This document shows, piece after piece, positions 42,113-50,745 of a stretch of DNA of 64,000 nucleotides. Numbering within the stretch: the stretch's first letter is position 1; the number at the start of each line of letters is the position of its first letter. Source of the stretch: Chloroflexota bacterium (GTDB lineage Bacteria > Chloroflexota > Anaerolineae > UBA4142 > SHND01); the NCBI GenBank assembly GCA_004295045.1, contig SHND01000030.1, positions 150,223-214,222 of the forward strand, given 5' to 3'. Under the pieces are notes generated by a model that made no database searches, was not told the DNA's origin, and worked only from the letters and a program-made list of their open reading frames with translations. A program made the translations under genes and the position numbers.

Positions 42113-43074
42113 ATAAAACACGCGAAGCCGAAGCATTGGACGCCTATTCGTCGCTGGTCAATTTTGCGGCGGAACGCGTTGGACCTGCGGTTGTCAAGAT
42201 CGAAACCAAAGTGGCGCACGCGCGCGGAAAAGATCGAGGACAAGGTCAGGGTAGCGGCGTCATCTTTCGTCGCGACGGACAGATTCTGACGAACGCGCAT
42301 GTTGTGGAAGGAGCGCGCGCAGTGCGCGTGGTCCTCGCGGATGGGCGACAATTTGAAGCTGGCGTACTCGGCACAGACCGCGCGCATGACATTGCCGAAA
42401 TTCGCATCGGCGCGCGCAATTTGCCTGTGGCAGAGTTGAGCGAGCGTCCGCTCAAAGTGGGACAGCTCGTCGTTGCGGTTGGAAATCCATTCGGCTTGGG
42501 CTGGACGGTGACATCCGGTGTCGTGAGCGCGTTGAATCGCGAATTACCCAATCCGCGCGGCGGCAAGCTGACCGATTTGATTCAAACCGATGCGCCGATC
42601 AATCCCGGTTCCAGCGGCGGACCGTTGGTAGATTCGCAGGGGCGCATTGTGGGAATTACGACGGCGATTGTGCCCTTTGCGCAAGGACTGGGCTTTGCGG
42701 TGCCGACCTCTACCGCGCTTCGCATTCTCGGCAAGTTCATTGTGCCCGAACGATCCACCTCAGCCCTTTCCTTGGGTTTGGGCGGCACGCAAACGAACAT
42801 CGCCGAATGGATTGTTACGCGCAATCGGTTGCCAAACAAAGAGGGCGTCTTGGTGCTGGAAATTAAACCTGACAGCCCTGCCGCCAAAGCCAGTTTGAAG
42901 TTAAATGACGTGATCGTTGATGTGAATGGCAAAGCCGTTCGCACACCGCAGGATATGGCAAAAGAACTAGAGCAATTCAAGGGTGGGGATACGGTTTCAG
43001 TGGGATTTTTGCGTGACAGTACAAAGCGCAAAGTGACAGTGACGCTGAATGACAAGCAGAACGTTGGAACGTAA
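42109..43074 (+). CDS. HtrA-like serine protease with PDZ domain
   Basis: A 321-residue S1C protease. The catalytic triad is His64 (TNAHVVEG), Asp94 (RAHDIAEIRI) and Ser169 (NPGSSGGPL). A single PDZ domain follows (GVLVLEIKPDSPAAKASLKLNDVIVDVNG, written here as two parts around DSPAAKA). Unlike DegP or membrane HtrA, it has no signal peptide or transmembrane segment, so it should be cytoplasmic. HtrA enzymes degrade misfolded proteins. It is translationally coupled to the membrane hydrolase and lies upstream of ftsH, a second quality-control protease. Confidence 0.88.
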   Translation: MNKTREAEALDAYSSLVNFAAERVGPAVVKIETKVAHARGKDRGQGQGSGVIFRRDGQILTNAHVVEGARAVRVVLADGRQFEAGVLGTDRAHDIAEIRIGARNLPVAELSERPLKVGQLVVAVGNPFGLGWTVTSGVVSALNRELPNPRGGKLTDLIQTDAPINPGSSGGPLVDSQGRIVGITTAIVPFAQGLGFAVPTSTALRILGKFIVPERSTSALSLGLGGTQTNIAEWIVTRNRLPNKEGVLVLEIKPDSPAAKASLKLNDVIVDVNGKAVRTPQDMAKELEQFKGGDTVSVGFLRDSTKRKVTVTLNDKQNVGT

Positions 43075-43105
43075 ATAGAGTGAACAGGTCAACTGTGACC
43101 TATTT
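43073..43105 (+). terminator. Nested inverted repeat after the HtrA-like gene
   Basis: AAATAG (43073-43078) pairs with CTATTT (43100-43105), enclosing GGTCA (43087-43091) and TGACC (43096-43100). It begins at the protease stop codon and is followed by GTTTCGC. It may terminate transcription; the inner GGTCA-N4-TGACC could also be an operator for ftsH. Confidence 0.5.
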
Positions 43106-43127
43106 GTTTCGCTTTGCACAAAAAGTC

Positions 43128-43208
43128 TGATATAATTTGTCTGGACTGCGACATGTGCAGCGCGATTCTGCCAAATCAAGCTGTCAATGCTATGATGCTG
43201 TGGCAGAA
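43128..43208 (+). promoter_or_regulatory. Extended -10 promoter and leader hairpin of ftsH
   Basis: TGATATAAT (43128-43136) is an extended -10 box without a clear -35. The leader of about 85 bases contains TTCTGCCA (43166-43173) and TGGCAGAA (43201-43208), a perfect 8-bp stem just upstream of the AAGGAAC ribosome binding site. Confidence 0.6.
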
Positions 43209-43228
43209 AAAGGAACGGTGTTTCAAGC

Positions 43229-45187
43229 ATGAATCCAAACAATCAATGGTATCGCAATGGGCTGGTCTATCTGCTAATAATTGTGACCCTTGCCGCCCTC
43301 GCGTTCAATATCTTTCAAAAGCCGAGCCAAACCAAACAGATCCAAATCAGTGAATTGGTGACGTTGATCAAAAATGGCGAGGTGAGTAAAACGTCGGTGA
43401 ATGGGTCTACGATCACCGTCACGTACAAGTCTGATGGCAAACAAGCGCAGGCATCGCTTGGGCGCAATCAAAACGTCTCGTTTGAAGACACAATGCGCGC
43501 GTACGGTGTAACCCCCGAACAATTGGTTGCAGCCAGTGTCGTCTATGACAATCCGCCCCAGTGGGACAATATCATCGCGTTGTTGGGAACGATTCTGCCA
43601 TTTCTTTTGATTGGTGGTCTGTTCTTTTTTCTGATGCGCCAAGCCCAATCGGGTAACAATCAAGCCCTCTCGTTCGGCAAGTCGCGCGCGCGCATGTTCA
43701 GCGGCGACAAGCCCACCGTCACGTTTGCGGATGTCGCGGGCGTCGAAGAAGCGAAAGCGGAATTGGCAGAAGTGGTCGAGTTCTTGAAAGAGCCGGATAA
43801 ATTTACCGCGCTCGGCGCGCGCATTCCAAAAGGCGTGCTGCTCGTCGGTCCTCCGGGAACGGGTAAAACGCTTTTGGCGCGTGCTGTCGCCGGCGAAGCG
43901 AATGTTCCATTCTTTAGCATCAGTGGTTCGGAATTTGTTGAAATGTTTGTCGGCGTTGGCGCAAGCCGCGTGCGCGATTTGTTTGACACGGCAAAACGCA
44001 ATTCCCCCTGTATTGTCTTTGTGGATGAAATTGATGCAGTGGGTCGCCATCGCGGCGCAGGACTCGGCGGTTCGCACGATGAGCGCGAACAGACGTTGAA
44101 TCAAATTTTGGTCGAGATGGATGGTTTCGACACGGACACGAATGTGATCATCATTGCGTCCACAAACCGTCCTGACATTCTCGACCCCGCCTTGCTCCGC
44201 CCCGGTCGTTTTGATCGCCGCGTAGTTTTGGACCGTCCTGACATGGTGGGACGCAAAGCGATTTTGGAAGTGCATACGCGCGGCAAGCCGTTGGGCGATG
44301 ACATCAATCTTGTGGCTGTCGCAAAATCCACGCCGGGCTTTTCGGGCGCGGACATTGAAAACTTGGTTAACGAAGCGGCGATTCTCGCGGCGCGTCGCAA
44401 CAAAAAAGCAATCACGATGGCAGAAATGCAAGAAGCGGTCGAGAAGGTGATTGCTGGACCCGAACGCAAGAGCCGCGTCATCAGTGAAGACGAAAAACGC
44501 GTCATCGCCGCGCACGAAGCGGGACACGCCATTGTGATGCGGATGCTGCCAAACTGCGATCCGGTGTACAAAGTTTCGATTGTTTCGCGCGGGATGGCGC
44601 TCGGTATCACAATGCATCTCCCCGAAGATGATCGGTATCTGATGCGCCGCGCGAAATTCTTGGATGACATGGCGGCATTGCTCGGCGGACGCGCCGCAGA
44701 ACAAATCACCTTTGGTGAAATCACAACCGGCGCGTCGAACGATCTCGAACGCGTAACGGATATGGCGCGCTCGATGGTCACGCGCTACGGCATGAGCGAT
44801 AAGCTCGGTCCGCGCACTTTCGGCGATCGCGAAGAGTTGGTTTTCCTCGGACGCGAAATTTCCGAACAACGCAATTATTCGGAACAAGTCGCGCAAGACA
44901 TTGATTCCGAAGTGCGTCGTCTCGTGACAGAAGCGTACGACCGCGCGGCAGAGATTCTCACGAAATATCAACACAAGCTCGTTGAACTGTCAGACCGTCT
45001 GATCAAGACAGAAACGGTGGATGCGGCAGAATTTGAAGCAATGTTCGCCGATGCGCCGCAGTTCGAACGCCCGCGTTACATTCCAATTCTTACTGGCACA
45101 ACCACGCCCGCGCCACAGCAAAAACCTGAAGCGCCCTCCTCGCCCGAACGCGGCGCGCTGCCTCCGCTTGCACCGTCGCCAGCATGA
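43229..45187 (+). CDS. ftsH: ATP-dependent zinc metalloprotease FtsH
   Basis: A 652-residue membrane protease. Transmembrane helices lie at about residues 10-28 and 114-136, with an extracytoplasmic domain between. The AAA domain has Walker A GPPGTGKT (207-214), Walker [12 protein letters not shown] and the second region of homology [19 protein letters not shown] (shown by TNRPDILD). The zinc site is HEAGH at 429-433, with the third ligand in TTGASNDLE. It degrades membrane and some soluble proteins as a hexamer. The C-terminal tail is Pro-rich. A terminator follows. Confidence 0.97.
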   Translation: MNPNNQWYRNGLVYLLIIVTLAALAFNIFQKPSQTKQIQISELVTLIKNGEVSKTSVNGSTITVTYKSDGKQAQASLGRNQNVSFEDTMRAYGVTPEQLVAASVVYDNPPQWDNIIALLGTILPFLLIGGLFFFLMRQAQSGNNQALSFGKSRARMFSGDKPTVTFADVAGVEEAKAELAEVVEFLKEPDKFTALGARIPKGVLLVGPPGTGKTLLARAVAGEANVPFFSISGSEFVEMFVGVGASRVRDLFDTAKRNSPCIVFVDEIDAVGRHRGAGLGGSHDEREQTLNQILVEMDGFDTDTNVIIIASTNRPDILDPALLRPGRFDRRVVLDRPDMVGRKAILEVHTRGKPLGDDINLVAVAKSTPGFSGADIENLVNEAAILAARRNKKAITMAEMQEAVEKVIAGPERKSRVISEDEKRVIAAHEAGHAIVMRMLPNCDPVYKVSIVSRGMALGITMHLPEDDRYLMRRAKFLDDMAALLGGRAAEQITFGEITTGASNDLERVTDMARSMVTRYGMSDKLGPRTFGDREELVFLGREISEQRNYSEQVAQDIDSEVRRLVTEAYDRAAEILTKYQHKLVELSDRLIKTETVDAAEFEAMFADAPQFERPRYIPILTGTTTPAPQQKPEAPSSPERGALPPLAPSPA

Positions 45188-45238
45188 TTCGATTTTTGAA
45201 TCACGCATACATGCGCGAAAATAAATTGTGAGTAGAAT

Positions 45239-45270
45239 AGCCGAGTGGCGCAAAGCTGCTCGGCTTTTTT
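45239..45270 (+). terminator. Intrinsic terminator of ftsH
   Basis: AGCCGAG (45239-45245) pairs with CTCGGCT (45259-45265), followed by a run of T. Confidence 0.8.
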
Positions 45271-45285
45271 GTAAGGAAGATTTTG

Positions 45286-45693
45286 ATGAACGGAATCGTT
45301 GTCGGTCTCGTCGGTGAATCATCAGAACTCGTCACAACGGAAAACACCGCCGCACATTGGAAAAGCGGACTCGTCGCAGGTTTTGCAACGCCTGCGCTGA
45401 TTGCGCTGATGGAAAATGCGGCGTTCAACGCGGTCAATGATGTATTGGCAGTCGGTCAAACGACCGTCGGCATCCAAGTGAACGTCAAACATCTCGCCGC
45501 GACGCCAGTGGGCATGAAGGTGCGCGCCCGCGCGGAATTGGCACAAGTTGATGGACGCAAATTGTTTTTCAACGTCGAAGCGTGGGATAAAGTCGAAAAA
45601 ATTGGCGAGGGGACGCATACGCGGGTCGTGGTGGATTTGGAGAGATTTGAAAAGCGGATGAGCGAGAAAATTGGAGAGACCAAGAACGAATGA
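45286..45693 (+). CDS. FlK-like hotdog thioesterase
   Basis: A 135-residue single-domain hotdog protein. ATPALIALMENAAFNAV holds the Thr and Glu, and VNVKHLAATPVG the His, that form the catalytic set of fluoroacetyl-CoA thioesterase FlK and its relatives. It should hydrolyse a short acyl-CoA; general housekeeping activity is more likely than fluoroacetate resistance. The ATG at 45286 has AAGGAAG six bases upstream; a TTG three bases earlier is unlikely. Its last residues (KNE-stop) lie in a word-like repeat. Confidence 0.82.
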   Translation: MNGIVVGLVGESSELVTTENTAAHWKSGLVAGFATPALIALMENAAFNAVNDVLAVGQTTVGIQVNVKHLAATPVGMKVRARAELAQVDGRKLFFNVEAWDKVEKIGEGTHTRVVVDLERFEKRMSEKIGETKNE

Positions 45694-45744
45694 CCTGCGA
45701 CGAATAACTGTTTCGTTTTCGTCGTCCGTCGTCCGTCCTTTGTC
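45681..45744. repeat. ACGAATGACC word repeat at the thioesterase 3' end
   Basis: The left half contains ACGAATGACC (45686-45695) and GCGACGAATAAC. The right half contains CGTCGTCCGTCGTCCGTCC, an approximate inverted copy. The thioesterase stop codon (45691-45693) is inside the repeat. The same 10-mer occurs at 36702-36711. Confidence 0.6.
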
Positions 45745-45749
45745 CGGTT

Positions 45750-47390
45750 ATGAATCAACCCGAACGGTTTGAACAATTAGCAACCGCATATTTTGAATCC
45801 TCCTATCGCGCCTCGCCGACCTCCGCGACCGATTTGGGCATTCACGAATACGACCATTTGCTCGATGACATGTCGCAAGCGGCGATTCGAACGCGCATTG
45901 CGGAATTGAAAACCTTTCGCAAAAAATTTCGCGCGCATGGAACGCGCGGCTTGCAAAACGGCGCGACGACAGACTTGGCGCTGATCCAAAATGACATTGA
46001 AGTCGAATTGTGGTTTTTGGACGATACGCGGGATTGGGAAACTGACCCGTCGTATTACGTTGCCGACCCGTTTTTTTCCATTTTTCTGCTCGCCTCGCGC
46101 GACTTTGCGCCGATTGACGAGCGCGTTGAAAATCTCACGGCGCGACTGGAACAAGTTCCTGACCTGCTGAGCGCCGCGCGCGCAAATTTGAAAAATCCAC
46201 CGCACATTCTCACCGAAATTGGCATTGAGGAAACGTTTGGCGCGATTGAATTTTGCGAAACATTGATCCCACAGCTTGCCCAAGAGCTAAAACCTACGCA
46301 AAAATTGCAGCGCGCCGTGAAAAATACGCGTTCGGCATTGCGCGCCTTTCTGGTGTATTTGCAAGATGATTTGACGCTGACGTCAACGGGAAAACTCGGC
46401 ATCGGGTCGAAACAGTACGCGAAAATTTTACGGAACGAACACATGCTGCCTTACACGATCGCGCAAGTGGTGGCGATGGGCGAGCGTGTGTTTCAAGCAA
46501 CCGAACGCGAACTCGCGGCGTGGGCAAAACGCATTGATAAAACAAAATCGTGGCGCGAAATTATAGCCAAAGCGCGCACAGAATTTCCCGCGCGGCATCG
46601 TTTGTTGCCCGCGTATCGCCATGAAGTAAAACGCTTGCGCGAATTTGTGCGCGAGCGCGATTTAGTAACGCTGCCGCCGGAAGATTGCCAAGTGGTCGAG
46701 ACGCCGCCGTTCGACCGCGCGCTGAATAGCTTCGCCGCGTACATCGCGCCCGGTCCGTTTGAAAAAAATCAGCGCGGACAATTTTGGGTGACGCCGATTG
46801 ATACGACCGCGCCGCGCGCGCAGCAAATTGAACAACTCGAAGCGCACTGCAATTATTTGTATCCTGTCACCGCCGCGCATGAAGCGTATCCGGGACATCA
46901 CGTCCAACTCGTGCGCGCGAATCAAGTCGGTTCGCGCTGGCGTAAACATTTTTCTTCGTCCATTTTCGCGGAAGGGTGGGCGCTCTATTGCGAAGAATTG
47001 ATGAATCAAGCGGGCTATTATTCCGACCCGCGTATGCGTTTGTTTCAACTGCAAGACCGTTTATGGCGCGCCGCGCGCGTAATCACCGAAATCGGAATAC
47101 ACTGTTACGATTCGAGTATGGACGACGCCGCGCGTTTTCTGGTGGACAAGGTGGGTCTCTCGCGCGCCGCCGCGCGCGCGGAAACGCGCCGCTATATCGC
47201 CGAACCCGGTCAACCCATGAGTTATCTCATCGGCGAACTCGAAGTGGAGCGCTTGCGCAAAAAATTCAAGCGACTGCCTCTGAAAAAATTTCACGATTTA
47301 CTTTTGGATTCAGGAACTATTCCGTTTGTGTTGGTGGAAAGAGAAATGGAGTTGAAAGTTGAAGGTTCAACCTTCAACTTTCAACCTTGA
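45750..47390 (+). CDS. DUF885-family predicted zinc peptidase
   Basis: A 546-residue soluble protein of the DUF885 family. It starts RFEQLATAYFESSYRASPT and has the defining metal motif HEAYPGHH near residue 374, with FAEGWALYCEELM 45 residues later supplying the likely third ligand. Members are predicted carboxypeptidase-like zinc enzymes. There is no signal peptide. The last residues (KVEGSTFNFQP) are encoded by a perfect palindromic repeat, so the natural C-terminus has been replaced or extended. It is followed by the TldD/TldE pair, another peptidase system. Confidence 0.85.
   Translation: MNQPERFEQLATAYFESSYRASPTSATDLGIHEYDHLLDDMSQAAIRTRIAELKTFRKKFRAHGTRGLQNGATTDLALIQNDIEVELWFLDDTRDWETDPSYYVADPFFSIFLLASRDFAPIDERVENLTARLEQVPDLLSAARANLKNPPHILTEIGIEETFGAIEFCETLIPQLAQELKPTQKLQRAVKNTRSALRAFLVYLQDDLTLTSTGKLGIGSKQYAKILRNEHMLPYTIAQVVAMGERVFQATERELAAWAKRIDKTKSWREIIAKARTEFPARHRLLPAYRHEVKRLREFVRERDLVTLPPEDCQVVETPPFDRALNSFAAYIAPGPFEKNQRGQFWVTPIDTTAPRAQQIEQLEAHCNYLYPVTAAHEAYPGHHVQLVRANQVGSRWRKHFSSSIFAEGWALYCEELMNQAGYYSDPRMRLFQLQDRLWRAARVITEIGIHCYDSSMDDAARFLVDKVGLSRAAARAETRRYIAEPGQPMSYLIGELEVERLRKKFKRLPLKKFHDLLLDSGTIPFVLVEREMELKVEGSTFNFQP
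47351..47385. repeat. Perfect 35-bp palindrome at the DUF885 3' end
   Basis: Perfect 17-bp arms (47351-47367 and 47369-47385) surround a single central C. The arms are made of the word TTGAA/GTTGAAAG. The palindrome encodes the final residues of the DUF885 protein and ends three bases before its stop codon. Confidence 0.85.
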
Positions 47391-47401
47391 ACTATTCAAC
47401 A

Positions 47402-48856
47402 ATGAAAGATTTATCCGCCCGTATTCTCAACATGGCGCAAATGCGCGGCGCATCGTACTGCGATGTGCGCGTGGTGAATCGAATCACGCAAATGCTCGCG
47501 GTCAAAAATGGACGCGTGCAAGAATTGACGCAAAGCGAGTCGCAAGGGTATGGCGTGCGTGTGATTGCCGACGGCGCGTGGGGTTTCGCCGCCTCTTCGC
47601 GGGACGATTTCGCGGATGTAGATGCCACGGTGAATCGCGCTCTGCAAATTGCGCGCGCAAGCGCATTGACCAAATCGCGTAACGTGAACTTGGGAGCGCC
47701 GGAGGTGAACAAGGGAACCTATCGCTCCGCGTACAAAATGGACCCGTTCATGATTTCTATGTCGGACAAAATCAATTTGCTGCTCAAGGCGGACGAAGCG
47801 ATGCGCGGCGTGAAAAAGAATGGCGCACATCTCGTTACGACAGCGGAATTGGTTTTCGTGCGCGAAGACAAATCGTTTGCGTCCAGTGAAGGCGCGTTGA
47901 TTCAACAAGAGAACATTGAAAGCGGCTGTGAGCTTCAAGTCTTTGCAACGGATGAGGCGGGCGATGTGCAATCGCGCACCTATCCGTGGGGACGGCATCA
48001 GCAAACGCGCGGTTTTGAATTTGTGCTGGAACAACAGTTGGTGGAGAACGCGCCGCGCATTGCCGAAGAAGCGATCATGCTGCTCACCGCCGATGTTTGT
48101 CCCGCCTATGACGCGACGACAGTCATTTTGAGCGGCAATCAGGTCGCGCTGCAAGTACATGAATCGTGCGGACATCCGATTGAACTCGACCGCGTGCTAA
48201 AACAAGAGGCATCGTTCGCAGGCACTTCGTTTCTTACTCTCGACAAATTAAATAATTTGCAATACGGTTCCGAACTTGTCAACATCACTGCCGACGCGAC
48301 CATTCCCGGCGGACTCGGCACTTTCGGTTATGATGATGAAGGTGTTCCAGCACAGCGCGCGGAAATTGTGCGCGACGGGCGCTTTGTCGGATACATGACG
48401 AATCGCGAACTCGCCGCGGAGTTGAATCTCGGACGTTCAAATGGGACGATGCGCGCGGAAAATTGGAATCGCACGCCGTTGATTCGCATGACGAATATCA
48501 ATTTGCTGCCGGGGACGTGGAAACTCGATGAGCTCATCGCCGACACCGATGACGGAATTTATTTCGACACGAATCGCTCGTGGAGCATTGACGACAAACG
48601 CCTGAATTTTCAATTTGGCACGGAACTCGCGTGGGAAATCAAAGGCGGCAGGAAAACGCGCCTCTTGAAAAATCCGATTTATACCGGCGTCACGCCAAAC
48701 TTTTGGCGCTCGTGCGATGCGATTTGCGATGAATCCGAATGGGTTGTGTGGGGCACGCCGCGCTGCGGCAAAGGACAGCCGCCGCAAACGATTCGCACCG
48801 GGCACGGCGCAAGTCCGGCAAGATTTCGGAACGTCAAAGTTTTTTCAAAGAGCTAA
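47402..48856 (+). CDS. tldD: TldD-type metallopeptidase
   Basis: A 484-residue TldD subunit. The zinc site is HESCGHPIELD (HExxxH) near residue 258, the hallmark of TldD. The N-terminal domain starts SYCDVRVVNRITQML, and GYGVRVIADGAWGFAASS is also diagnostic. TldD and TldE form a heterodimer that trims unfolded peptides, CcdA antitoxin and some ribosomally made peptides. The ATG at 47402 is preferred over the TTG at 47387, which overlaps the previous stop. Its partner gene follows at 48946. Confidence 0.93.
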   Translation: MKDLSARILNMAQMRGASYCDVRVVNRITQMLAVKNGRVQELTQSESQGYGVRVIADGAWGFAASSRDDFADVDATVNRALQIARASALTKSRNVNLGAPEVNKGTYRSAYKMDPFMISMSDKINLLLKADEAMRGVKKNGAHLVTTAELVFVREDKSFASSEGALIQQENIESGCELQVFATDEAGDVQSRTYPWGRHQQTRGFEFVLEQQLVENAPRIAEEAIMLLTADVCPAYDATTVILSGNQVALQVHESCGHPIELDRVLKQEASFAGTSFLTLDKLNNLQYGSELVNITADATIPGGLGTFGYDDEGVPAQRAEIVRDGRFVGYMTNRELAAELNLGRSNGTMRAENWNRTPLIRMTNINLLPGTWKLDELIADTDDGIYFDTNRSWSIDDKRLNFQFGTELAWEIKGGRKTRLLKNPIYTGVTPNFWRSCDAICDESEWVVWGTPRCGKGQPPQTIRTGHGASPARFRNVKVFSKS

Positions 48857-48945
48857 AAATAATAAACGGAAAGCGGAAGGCGAAAAGCTAAAGGCGCAGT
48901 AGATTTTATTTTTGACTTTAGCTTTTAGCTTTGTACTTTTGACTT
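48857..48945. repeat. Word-like inverted repeat between tldD and tldE
   Basis: A purine-rich left half (words AAACGGAAAGCGGAAGGCGA and AAAAGCTAAAGG) is followed by a pyrimidine-rich right half (GACTTTAGCTTTTAGCTTTG), which is an approximate inverted copy. AAAAGCTAAAG/CTTTAGCTTTT is the core. It fills the whole gap. Confidence 0.6.
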
Positions 48946-50289
48946 GTGTTAGGTTACGAAAAGCTCAAACAACTCGCGGACACCGCGCTCACTCACTCCA
49001 AAGCCGACCAAACTGAAATTGTTTTGCAGACGGTGGACTCGTCGTTGTCGCGTTTTGCGAACAATACGATTCATCAAAACGTATTTGAATCGAATGCCAC
49101 CGCGCGCGTGCGCGTAATCTTGGGCAAGCGCACCGGCGTAGCGGCATCGAATGATCTTTCGGCAGAAGGCATTGCGCGTACGGTCAAGATGGCGCGCGCG
49201 ATCGCTCAGGCGCAAACTGAATCGCCAGCCAATGCGCCCCTTCCCGAATCCGCGCCTGCGCCGCGCGTGGACGCCTTTGTTCAGCGGACGGCGGATTGTT
49301 CGCCCGAAACGCGCGCGCATCTAATTTCAAGATTGTGTAAACAGGCGGCATCGCAAAAATTGATTGCGGCGGGCGCGTTTCGGACTGACGCGTATGAAAT
49401 CGCGGTCGCCAACTCTCTGGGCGCGTTTCAATTTCATCAAGGCACGGTTGCGGACTTGCACACGGTGGTGATGAATGAAGCGGGAACGGCGTCCGGCTAT
49501 GCATCTGCCTCGTCGCCCGATGTGCGCGCGGTGGATGGCGATGCGGTTACGCGGACTGCGATTGACAAGGCGCTCCGCTCGCAAAATCCAATCGCGCTCG
49601 CGCCCGGCGAATATACGGTAATTCTCGAACCTGCGGCGGTGGCGATGATGCTGCAATATCTCGCGTGGCACACCTTTAACGCGCTGGCGGTGCAGGAAGA
49701 ACGTTCGTTTGTGCGCGGGAAACGCGGCGAGTTGCTGTTTAGCCCACTTGTGAATTTGTACGATGATGGCGCAGCGCTTGACGGTTTTCCTTCGCCATTC
49801 GATCACGAAGGTGTGCCGCGTCAGCGTGTGGCAATGATCGAGAATGGAGTTGCGCGCGATGTCGTGTACGACACTTTCACCGCGCGCCGCGATAACGTGC
49901 AATCTACAGGGCATTCGCTGCCCGCGCCGAACGTACAAGGTCCGCTGGCGCGCAATCTATTTCTCGCAGCCGGCGACAAAGCGCTTGCGGAAATGATTGG
50001 CTCGGTGCAGCGCGGTATCTTGATCACGCGTTTTTGGTACACCCGCGTCGTCGCGCCGCTTAACGTGATGATGACAGGTTTGACGCGCGATGGAACGTTT
50101 TTGATCGAGAATGGACAGCTGTCATTGCCCGTCAAGAATCTGCGCTTTACAACTTCGTACATTGAAGCGTTGAAAAATATTGGCGCGGTTGGACGTGATA
50201 CGCAATTGGTCCGCGATGAATGGTTCGGCATGAATTTTCGCGCGCCTGCAGTGATGGTGGAACGCTTTAATTTCACCGGCGTGACCTGA
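48946..50289 (+). CDS. pmbA: TldE/PmbA-type subunit
   Basis: A 447-residue TldD/PmbA family protein without the HExxxH zinc site, so it is the TldE (PmbA) partner. It has SSLSRFANNTIHQNVFES at the N-terminus, AFRTDAYEIAVANSLG, FPSPFDHEGVPRQRVAMIENG and the C-terminal VMMTGLTRDGTFLIENG. The start is GTG at 48946, directly after the repeat. It should form the heterodimer with TldD. A terminator follows. Confidence 0.92.
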   Translation: MLGYEKLKQLADTALTHSKADQTEIVLQTVDSSLSRFANNTIHQNVFESNATARVRVILGKRTGVAASNDLSAEGIARTVKMARAIAQAQTESPANAPLPESAPAPRVDAFVQRTADCSPETRAHLISRLCKQAASQKLIAAGAFRTDAYEIAVANSLGAFQFHQGTVADLHTVVMNEAGTASGYASASSPDVRAVDGDAVTRTAIDKALRSQNPIALAPGEYTVILEPAAVAMMLQYLAWHTFNALAVQEERSFVRGKRGELLFSPLVNLYDDGAALDGFPSPFDHEGVPRQRVAMIENGVARDVVYDTFTARRDNVQSTGHSLPAPNVQGPLARNLFLAAGDKALAEMIGSVQRGILITRFWYTRVVAPLNVMMTGLTRDGTFLIENGQLSLPVKNLRFTTSYIEALKNIGAVGRDTQLVRDEWFGMNFRAPAVMVERFNFTGVT

Positions 50290-50316
50290 TGACGACGGAG
50301 GATGAAAAATATGGCT

Positions 50317-50342
50317 GAGCGCCGCACAGCGGCGCTCTTTTT
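50317..50342 (+). terminator. Intrinsic terminator of the tldD-pmbA operon
   Basis: GAGCGCCGC (50317-50325) and GCGGCGCTC (50329-50337) form a perfect 9-bp stem with loop ACA, followed by TTTTTATT. Confidence 0.9.
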
Positions 50343-50389
50343 ATTCTTTGACTCGAACCTTAAAATTTTGACGCGCTGCTGTAAATCGC

Positions 50390-50443
50390 TTGACATTTAC
50401 ACGGAATCGTGTAAGATGTGAGTGATACACGATTCCGTGTAAA
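50390..50443 (+). promoter_or_regulatory. Promoter with two XRE-type operators
   Basis: TTGACA (50390-50395) and TAAGAT (50412-50417) with a 16-bp spacer form a strong promoter. Operator 1, TACACGGAATCGTGTA (50398-50413), fills the spacer. Operator 2, TACACGATTCCGTGTA (50426-50441), lies just downstream of the -10. Extended, the two are an 18-bp perfect inverted repeat of each other. Both fit TACACG-N4-CGTGTA. Confidence 0.88.
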
Positions 50444-50463
50444 TCTAAATTAGGTGGTCTAAC

Positions 50464-50703
50464 ATGGCAGCATATTCTCTGGACACGCTTTTAAATCGTT
50501 GGGGCTTGCATCAACTCACGCCTGAACAAGCCATCGGTCAAATTCTGCTGATTCTGCATGAACTCGAACCGCGCATTTTGCGGCTCGAACAAGCCATCAC
50601 GGCGCCGCGCGTTGCGGCGCCTCCTCCGCCTCCGCCGCCCGCAGTCGCTCCAACTCCTACGGCAAACCCGCGCAAACGCAAGCCGCGTCGTCGTGTCGGC
50701 TAA
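50464..50703 (+). CDS. Small Pro-rich protein, 79 aa
   Basis: A small protein of unknown family. Residues 1-45 are predicted helical (YSLDTLLNRWGLHQLTPEQA, ILLILHELEPRILRLEQAI). A proline/alanine tract (APPPPPPPAVAPTPT) and a basic tail (RKRKPRRRVG) follow. The basic tail could bind DNA or RNA. AGGTGG lies at good spacing before the ATG. It is driven by the promoter at 50390, under the same operator type as the XRE gene, so it belongs to the same regulon. Confidence 0.7.
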   Translation: MAAYSLDTLLNRWGLHQLTPEQAIGQILLILHELEPRILRLEQAITAPRVAAPPPPPPPAVAPTPTANPRKRKPRRRVG

Positions 50704-50710
50704 AATGCTC

Positions 50711-50740
50711 TTGACATCCTACACGCGCGCGTGTAGGATG
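50711..50740 (+). promoter_or_regulatory. Promoter and operator of the XRE gene
   Basis: TTGACA (50711-50716) and TAGGAT (50734-50739) have a 17-bp spacer. Operator 3, TACACGCGCGCGTGTA (50720-50735), fills the spacer and is the core of a 26-bp perfect palindrome (50715-50740). The -10 ends six bases before the ATG at 50746, so the transcript should be leaderless. Confidence 0.88.
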
Positions 50741-50745
50741 TTTGC

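Noticed and set aside
43274..44974. Long open frame of 566 codons antisense to ftsH
   Set aside because: It lies wholly over a certain ftsH gene. Its translation is rich in Arg, His and Cys without domains, as expected from the complement of CGCG-rich codons.
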